Source of the DNA: Pseudomonadota bacterium | Lineage (GTDB): Bacteria; Pseudomonadota; Alphaproteobacteria; Rhizobiales; Aestuariivirgaceae | Length of the DNA stretch: 64,000 nt | Reading direction: 5' to 3' | NCBI GenBank assembly: GCA_020161855.1 | Contig: JAIUNJ010000005.1 | Span: 62,001 to 126,000, forward strand | Shown: positions 62,232 through 64,000 of the stretch, in pieces | Position numbering within the stretch: position 1 is the first letter of the stretch | How the letters are laid out: each line of letters begins with the position of its first letter | The notes under the pieces: generated by a model | The model's input: only the letters and a program-made list of their open reading frames with translations | The model's database searches: none | What the model was told of the DNA's origin: nothing | Made by a program: the position numbers and the translations under genes

Positions 62232-62969
62232 GTGCGCTTCCCGCATCTGAGACACACCGTTCTGACGGCAGGCTTGCTCATGCTTGGCGCTGCCGGGCCT
62301 GCCTACGCTTCCGACTGGAACGGCTGCTATGCCGGCGCAGCGATCGGCGCGGCTTCCGCCGATATGAATACCGAGGATGCGCCCTTTGAAAAGGGCGACT
62401 TTGGCGGCTCGGGCGCCTCCTGGAACAGCGGTGGCCCTCCCTATGAAACGATCAAGTCGGATGCATCGGCATTCACCGGCGGGCTGACCGGCGGCTGCGA
62501 CTGGGCCATGCCGCGCGAGCGGCTCACTTTCGTCTTCGGTGTTGTTGGCGATCTCTCGGCGTGGAACCTCGAGTCCAACTCAGTGTCGTCGCTCTCCAGC
62601 GACACGCATGTGGACTATGACATGAACCTCTCGCTGTCGGTCCGGGCGCGGGCCGGCATCGCGCTGGGCAATGTGCTTTTCTATGGCACCGGCGGGCTTG
62701 TCGCATCCGACCTGTCGCTCGATGTCTCTGACTCGCAGGGGCCGGGCCTGATCGATATCTCAAACAGCGCCTTTCAGGGTGGCTGGGTTGCCGGTGCAGG
62801 CGTCGAGTTCAAGCTGAACGAGCGCTGGTCTGCCCAGCTCGAATACCAGCACATGCAGTTTGGCGTCACCGCGACAGGGGAAGCGATCGACCCGGTGGGC
62901 GCCGTGCCGCGCTTTGAAGGCGACGTGAACATCGACATCGTGCGACTGGGGCTGCTGCTGCGCCTCTAG
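62232..62969 (+). CDS. outer-membrane beta-barrel protein (Omp25/31-like)
   Basis: This 245-residue protein has a Sec signal (MRFPHLRHTVLTAGLLMLGAAGPAYA) and a barrel core resembling opacity/Omp25 proteins: WNGCYAGAAIGAASAD, GGCDWAMPRERLTFVFGVVGDLS, ARAGIALGNVLFYGTGGLV, GWVAGAGVEFKLNERWSAQLEY and a C-terminal VRLGLLLRL. It starts with GTG 62232. Most members are surface porin-like proteins of alphaproteobacteria. Confidence 0.85.
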   Translation: MRFPHLRHTVLTAGLLMLGAAGPAYASDWNGCYAGAAIGAASADMNTEDAPFEKGDFGGSGASWNSGGPPYETIKSDASAFTGGLTGGCDWAMPRERLTFVFGVVGDLSAWNLESNSVSSLSSDTHVDYDMNLSLSVRARAGIALGNVLFYGTGGLVASDLSLDVSDSQGPGLIDISNSAFQGGWVAGAGVEFKLNERWSAQLEYQHMQFGVTATGEAIDPVGAVPRFEGDVNIDIVRLGLLLRL

Positions 62970-62995
62970 TGTAACAGTTTGTAAGGGAGTGGCCC

Positions 62996-64000
62996 ATGCC
63001 CAGCAATAACCCACCGATCCTCAACGGGCTCGATTCACCTGCCAGCTTCGCCGAAAACACGGTGAATGCCACGCCGCAGTTGATCGACGCGTCTGTTTCC
63101 TTCAGCGATCCGGACAGCAGCAGCTATGACGACTACACGCTGACAGTCTCCGGCCTCCTTCCCGAAGACATCATCGCCATTCGCAACCAAGGCACGGGCA
63201 CGGGCCAGATCGCGGTTTCCGGAAACAGCGTCCTCTACGACAGCGAATCCATAGGCACGTTTTCGGGTGGCAATGGCTCGACCTTGACCGTCACGTTCAA
63301 CAGCGGGGCCAGTGCAGCGTCCATCACGGCGGTGATCGAGAACCTCACCTATGCCAATAGCTCCGACGCTCCGACGGCCACGCGCACAATCACGATCACG
63401 GTGACGGACCCCAACGGCGTGCAGACGCTGCGCCCGGTCTATAGCGAGGCAGCGGGCACCGCCAATCCGTTCGATGGCCTGAATGCTGTTTTTGCAGGCA
63501 GTTCCACCGCACCGGTCCTCGTCGATATTGACGGCGACGGCGACCTCGACCTCGTCGTCGGCAGCAGCCATGGGACCCTGCGCTACGCTGAAAATACCGG
63601 GTCGGCCAGCGCGCCCAATTTTGTCGAGCGCACGGGCGCTGCAAGCCCCTTCAACGGTATCGACATAGGGGTTTACTCATCCCCCGCCTTCGCGGATTTC
63701 GATGGAGACGGCGATCTCGATGCCATCACCGGCGACCTGCATGGCAACGTGTTCTACCTCAAAAATACCGGAACCACTGGTTCACCGGCGTTCACCTTGC
63801 AGGCCGGCAGCGAAAATCCTTTCGATGGCGTCAATGTCAGTTCTTACTCGAAGCCCAGCATGGCCGATCTTGATGGCGACGGCGATCTCGATGTCGTGAT
63901 GGGCGCCGATACCGTCATCAAGTATTTCGAGAACACCGGCCCCAACACAGCACCCGTGTTCATCGAAAGGACCGGTGGTGACAACCCCTTCAACGGCACC
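62996..64000 (+). CDS. FG-GAP/VCBS repeat surface or secreted protein (3'-truncated)
   Basis: From ATG 62996 (site AAGGGAGTGGCCC) an open frame runs to the window edge (335 codons). There is no N-terminal signal (MPSNNPPILNGLDSPASFAEN), as in type I-secreted proteins. Residues about 1-150 form a cadherin-like beta domain. Then come 57-residue repeats with calcium-binding DIDGDGDLD, DFDGDGDLD and DLDGDGDLD at codons 63524, 63695 and 63866, an exact 171-base period, plus NPFDG and AENTG. FG-GAP beta-propellers occur in adhesins and enzymes. A C-terminal secretion signal would lie outside the window. Confidence 0.85.
   Translation, partial: MPSNNPPILNGLDSPASFAENTVNATPQLIDASVSFSDPDSSSYDDYTLTVSGLLPEDIIAIRNQGTGTGQIAVSGNSVLYDSESIGTFSGGNGSTLTVTFNSGASAASITAVIENLTYANSSDAPTATRTITITVTDPNGVQTLRPVYSEAAGTANPFDGLNAVFAGSSTAPVLVDIDGDGDLDLVVGSSHGTLRYAENTGSASAPNFVERTGAASPFNGIDIGVYSSPAFADFDGDGDLDAITGDLHGNVFYLKNTGTTGSPAFTLQAGSENPFDGVNVSSYSKPSMADLDGDGDLDVVMGADTVIKYFENTGPNTAPVFIERTGGDNPFNGT
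63467..64000 (+). repeat. tandem 171-bp coding repeats of the FG-GAP protein
   Basis: Three units of exactly 171 bases (57 codons) run from about 63467 into the right edge. Each starts with PF(D/N)G and holds one D-x-DGDGDLD loop. Units begin at about 63467, 63638 and 63809, and a fourth starts at about 63980. Confidence 0.85.

Noticed and set aside
63467..64000. 171-bp tandem repeat as a CRISPR array or non-coding satellite
   Set aside because: The units are diverged at DNA level, in frame, and conserve a calcium-binding protein motif, so they are coding repeats.

Overview
The window reads as a compact, GC-rich alphaproteobacterial chromosome, most likely Hyphomicrobiales (Rhizobiales). Supporting signs are a class I lysyl-tRNA synthetase, a tRNA-His that lacks G-1 and carries a G1:U72 pair with A73, a phasin together with acetoacetyl-CoA synthetase, DUF1127, UPF0262 and DUF2948 proteins, a PodJ-like Sel1/coiled-coil protein, a PdhS/PleC-like histidine kinase, and an AglEFGK/ThuAB-type sugar locus. 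No insertion sequence, prophage or CRISPR array is visible. Both edges cut genes: a CocE-type hydrolase on the left and an FG-GAP repeat protein on the right.

Layout. 1-3.6 kb: CocE hydrolase, YqaA-like membrane protein, cyclopropane fatty acid synthase. 4.0-9.3 kb: a Dpp/Opp-type ABC importer (binding protein, two permeases, fused double ATPase). 9.3-14.3 kb: photolyase, FMN reductase, TPR lipoprotein, pyrD with a DUF952 gene, and an HTH-S24 regulator. 14.4-21.5 kb: a monosaccharide regulon (FadR-type repressor, RbsBAC-like importer, aldose epimerase, Gfo/Idh/MocA dehydrogenase) with a perfect repressor palindrome beside a good promoter. 21.5-28.4 kb: tRNA-His, phasin, PAS histidine kinase, an orphan two-domain Fe(III)-type permease, acetoacetyl-CoA synthetase. 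28.6-31.3 kb: AsmA-like protein, MoaE, thermonuclease-like protein.

31.3-39.1 kb: a LacI-controlled disaccharide operon in which AglEFGK-like transport genes precede thuA- and thuB-like genes. 39.1-41.8 kb: an alpha/beta hydrolase, DUF1127, tRNA-Thr, two small proteins and a PLP dehydratase. 42-44.9 kb: murA, DUF2948, UPF0262, a low-molecular-weight phosphatase-like gene and cspA. 45-50.9 kb: lysK-type synthetase, dienelactone hydrolase, a DinG/Rad3-type helicase and a TerB-like protein. 51-54.3 kb: ketoacyl synthase, HxlR regulator, MATE exporter. 54.4-58 kb: a small secreted protein and the helicase/PdeM pair of the ligase-associated repair set. 58-64 kb: PodJ-like protein, NudC, an outer-membrane barrel and the start of an FG-GAP protein.

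Three patterns cut across single genes. Convergent genes repeatedly meet at back-to-back stop codons forming TGATCA. Each of the three binding-protein-first ABC operons has a terminator-like hairpin directly after the binding-protein gene. Several regulators sit beside near-perfect palindromes that look like their operators. I found no clearly undescribed multi-gene system. The least explained items are a consensus promoter firing antisense to the ketoacyl synthase gene, a leader micro-ORF in the sugar regulon, and the FG-GAP protein at the right edge.
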